A stretch of 14,894 bases of DNA from JBQTJN01 sp052387095 (GTDB taxonomy: Bacteria; Pseudomonadota; Alphaproteobacteria; Micavibrionales; Micavibrionaceae). Under the pieces are notes generated by a model that saw only the letters and a list, made by a program, of their open reading frames with translations, did not search any database and was not told the origin of the DNA. The stretch is taken from positions 1-14,894 of the forward strand of contig JBQTJN010000055.1 in the NCBI GenBank assembly GCA_052387095.1, written 5' to 3'. The translations under genes and the position numbers were made by a program. Below are positions 13,253 to 14,894 of this stretch, in pieces (the first letter of the stretch is position 1; each line of letters opens with the position of its first letter).

Positions 13253-13381
13253 ATGTTCTTATATATCAAGCGGGCAAACACCTTTGCCCTCGCTGCAGAA
13301 GAGCATCGCCGCAAGACGATTTACCTGACGCCCAGGGGCCGCGCCATTATTGAGACGATTTCCGAGATGATCCGCGGATAA
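13253..13381 (+). CDS. Doubtful 42-residue ORF resembling the end of a winged-helix regulator
   Basis: The ATG at 13253 has GGGGTGG upstream. The product contains RRKTIYLTPRGRAIIETI, which looks like the wing and final helix of MarR-type or related winged-helix regulators (RRKxVxLTxxGRxLxE), but the N-terminal helices are missing. An in-frame stop at 13232 prevents extension upstream. It is either a real small protein or the remnant of a regulator. The rest of 13169-13252 is AT-rich, with AAATTTAA at 13189-13196 and again at 13207-13214. A second frame starting at 13231 (40 codons) is less convincing. Confidence 0.35.
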   Translation: MFLYIKRANTFALAAEEHRRKTIYLTPRGRAIIETISEMIRG

Positions 13382-13419
13382 TAGAAGCGTAAAAGCCAGG
13401 GATTTACCGCCTTCCGCAA

Positions 13420-13448
13420 TTGCATAAACCCTTGTCAGGGCTTATGAT
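13420..13448 (+). promoter_or_regulatory. Candidate promoter of tRNA-Leu
   Basis: TTGCAT (13420-13425), 17 nt, TATGAT (13443-13448, 5/6). The start would be about 13455, six bases before the mature tRNA 5' end. Confidence 0.5.
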
Positions 13449-13460
13449 TGGAGGAGGTTC

Positions 13461-13546
13461 GGGCCCGTGGCGGAATGGTAGACGCTGCAGACTTAAAATC
13501 TGTTGCCCGCAAGGGCGTGCCGGTTCAAGTCCGGCCGGGCCCACCA
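13461..13546 (+). tRNA. tRNA-Leu (anticodon UAA)
   Basis: An 86-nt cloverleaf with encoded CCA. The acceptor stem is GGGCCCG (13461-13467) with CGGGCCC, discriminator A, then CCA at 13544-13546. The anticodon stem is GCAGA/TCTGT, with loop CTTAAAA (13492-13498) and anticodon TAA at 13494-13496. The long variable arm GCCC-GCAA-GGGC is diagnostic for class II tRNAs. The T arm is GCCGG/CCGGC around TTCAAGT. Frames read across it (MVDAADLKSV...) are not protein. Confidence 0.97.
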
Positions 13547-13582
13547 TCCTGTCTTAACACTCTTCCCCGAGCTCCTCTCTTT

Positions 13583-14701
13583 ATGTCCGTCGATCTCAAA
13601 GAAAATACAGATACCTCTTCAGGAAACTTCGACCCGGTTGAGCATATTATTGCCAAGACGGTTGAATACCTGAAAATCCCGTCCGTGGTCGGGTATGAAG
13701 ATCATTTTCTCAGTTATCTTTACCAGGATTTCAAAGCGCTCGATCTCGGCGTGACGAAAGTTGCGGGCGCGCTGGAAGTCCGTGGCGACAACCCGTGCAC
13801 CGGAATCCTCACCGCGCATGCGGACCGGCACGGGCTGATCAGCCTCGGTCATGACGAATATGTGTATGCCGCGCAATATATGAAAGAGATCAAATACGGC
13901 GAGCCCAACAAGGCGTCTCAGAAGGAACTGGAAGATATAGGCAAACGCTTCCAGGGCGAGTGTGTCTGTGCCTATGACCAGTGGACGGGGGCGCGGCTTG
14001 GCGAGGGCACAATTCAAACCGTTGAGCCGCATGTGATGAACGGGTCAGCCTTGTTCAAGGTTGAAGGCATGGCGGAGATCAAGCTCGGCGTCCCGGTTGC
14101 GTATGAGCGCATCGCCAAGAAAGAAAACGGGTATCTCAAGGGGCAGATTGATAATGCGCTGTCGCTGGCGGTCATTCATACACTTTATAAACGCGGCTAC
14201 CAGGGCATGGCGATCATTCCGAAAGATGAGGAGATCGGCAAAAGCTGGATCCACATCGCGGCGTGTCTGAAGCATAGCGGGTTTGAAAGCCAGGACATCA
14301 TTGTCATCGATACGAGCCCTTATAACGACAGCGAACCGATCGAAAAAGGCCAGGTGGTTTTCCGCAACCGCGATTCCAACGCGATATTTAATCCGGCTTT
14401 GGTGAACCGTCTGAAAGAGCGCTGCACGGCGCTTGGTATAGGCTTCCAGTTCAAGGATGAAACATTGCTGGCGAAGGGCAAGACGACGGAGCAGCTGGGT
14501 TCCACCGAGCTTGGCAAGCTTATTAAAAACACGGCGGGGCGCTGGTCCGGCGCCAGCGTGCAGATCCCGACGCTCATGTACCACACCAGTAACGAAACCA
14601 CGAGCCTGGCGGCGATTGCAAATTATTACGGTTTCCTCGCGAATATTTTGATTCACGACCCGTTAGGGGTTACGATCATAAATTCTGCAACCCCGGCGTA
14701 A
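13583..14701 (+). CDS. M42/M20-like zinc aminopeptidase family protein
   Basis: A cytosolic metallopeptidase-like protein of 372 residues, probably an aminopeptidase or deacylase with two metals. The metal-site residues can be followed in order: AHAD with H79 and D81, the bridging aspartate D190 in GQIDNALS, the base/ligand pair E216-E217 in KDEEIGKSW, D243 in VIDTSPY, and H334 in YHTSNE. Between them lies a variable insertion (about 95-165), as in the M42 lid domain. The frame is open back through the tRNA, but the tRNA cannot be coding, so ATG 13583 (MSVDLKEN) is the first reasonable start. It has no Shine-Dalgarno and begins 37 nt after the tRNA, so it may share the tRNA transcript. Substrate cannot be named. 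A terminator follows at once. Confidence 0.85.
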   Translation: MSVDLKENTDTSSGNFDPVEHIIAKTVEYLKIPSVVGYEDHFLSYLYQDFKALDLGVTKVAGALEVRGDNPCTGILTAHADRHGLISLGHDEYVYAAQYMKEIKYGEPNKASQKELEDIGKRFQGECVCAYDQWTGARLGEGTIQTVEPHVMNGSALFKVEGMAEIKLGVPVAYERIAKKENGYLKGQIDNALSLAVIHTLYKRGYQGMAIIPKDEEIGKSWIHIAACLKHSGFESQDIIVIDTSPYNDSEPIEKGQVVFRNRDSNAIFNPALVNRLKERCTALGIGFQFKDETLLAKGKTTEQLGSTELGKLIKNTAGRWSGASVQIPTLMYHTSNETTSLAAIANYYGFLANILIHDPLGVTIINSATPA

Positions 14702-14743
14702 GCGGGGCCTCATGACTTTAAGACCCCATTTTAAAAACGGGGT
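14691..14743 (+). terminator. Two stem-loops after the peptidase gene
   Basis: CCCCG (14691-14695) pairs with CGGGG (14703-14707) around the peptidase stop codon. A second hairpin pairs ACCCC (14723-14727) with GGGGT (14739-14743), with an inner TTT/AAA stem, and is followed by TT. The second is the more terminator-like, though its U-tract is short. Confidence 0.55.
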
Positions 14744-14759
14744 TTCGATAGAGTGATCC

Positions 14760-14894
14760 ATGGAAGCGGTTCTCATCAAAAAGAAAAAGAAGAAAAAAAC
14801 AGTCATAGGCTGGCAGGAATGGGTCGGTCTGCCGGAGCTCTGCCTGCCGGCCGTAAAGGCGAAGATCGATACCGGGGCGCGCACATCGGCGCTG
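14760..14894 (+). CDS. RimK-associated retropepsin-like protein ("ATP-dependent zinc protease" family), N-terminal part
   Basis: Only 45 codons are inside the window. After a run of seven lysines (residues 7-13) the sequence reads VIGWQEWVGLPELCLPAVKA and then KIDTGARTSAL. This is the usual beginning of the family annotated as putative ATP-dependent zinc protease (COG4067), where DTGA resembles the active-site motif of retropepsin-type aspartic proteases. Members often stand next to, or are fused to, RimK-type ATP-grasp ligases, so a rimK homologue may follow beyond 14894. The ATG at 14760 is the first in frame; the Shine-Dalgarno is poor (GAGTGA). It is separated from the peptidase by stem-loops. 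Confidence 0.85.
   Translation, partial: MEAVLIKKKKKKKTVIGWQEWVGLPELCLPAVKAKIDTGARTSAL

Noticed and set aside
13448..13582. N-terminal extension of the peptidase through the tRNA (MVDAADLKSV...)
   Set aside because: It is the translation of tRNA-Leu(UAA), a known annotation artefact.
1..14894. CRISPR array, prophage, toxin-antitoxin or defence cluster
   Set aside because: No regularly spaced direct repeats, integrase, nuclease/ATPase pair or small toxin-antitoxin pair is seen. The content is housekeeping and repair.

Overview
The window reads as chromosomal housekeeping DNA from an alphaproteobacterium. The basis is the order rdgB-rph divergent from hrcA-grpE, followed by dnaK, dnaJ and dapB, together with the DnaK and DnaJ sequences and a bactofilin gene. 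GC looks moderate by eye. Genus or order cannot be fixed from the sequence alone. I see no CRISPR array, transposase, integrase, phage gene or rRNA.

Layout. 1-1137 (minus strand): the 5' part of rdgB and complete rph, separated by a hairpin-forming repeat of the CCGCAGAG type. 1138-1223: a compact divergent promoter region. 1224-6481 (plus): the chaperone block hrcA-grpE (4-base overlap), dnaK, a small J-domain-only gene, and dnaJ. 6491-6541: a 51-bp twin-hairpin repeat. 6564-7337: dapB. 7340-8197 (minus): an AraC-HTH/O6-alkylguanine methyltransferase fusion, tail-to-tail with dapB. 8264-9437 (plus): a single-domain asparaginase-like gene and nth. The second copy of the 51-bp repeat overlaps the end of nth and is followed by a terminator. 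9533-12444 (minus): bactofilin and uvrC. 12575-13168 (plus): a pentapeptide-repeat protein behind a dyad. 13253-13381: a doubtful 42-residue ORF. 13461-13546: tRNA-Leu(UAA). 13583-14701: an M42/M20-like metallopeptidase. 14760 onward: the start of a RimK-associated retropepsin-like ("ATP-dependent zinc protease") gene.

How the genes fit together. HrcA, GrpE, DnaK, the extra J-protein and DnaJ form a heat-shock/Hsp70 module. The methyltransferase, Nth and UvrC make up three DNA repair routes (direct reversal, base excision and nucleotide excision) within about 5 kb, but they are separate transcription units. Rph and RdgB handle tRNA 3' ends and nucleotide-pool cleaning.

I did not find a clearly new system. 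The points most worth a second look are the pair of 51-bp repeats (one supplies the stop codon of nth), the J-domain-only gene between dnaK and dnaJ, three genes whose best promoter puts +1 at or within two bases of the start codon (hrcA, the methyltransferase and uvrC), an asparaginase reduced to its catalytic N-terminal domain, and a dyad in front of a cysteine-rich pentapeptide protein.
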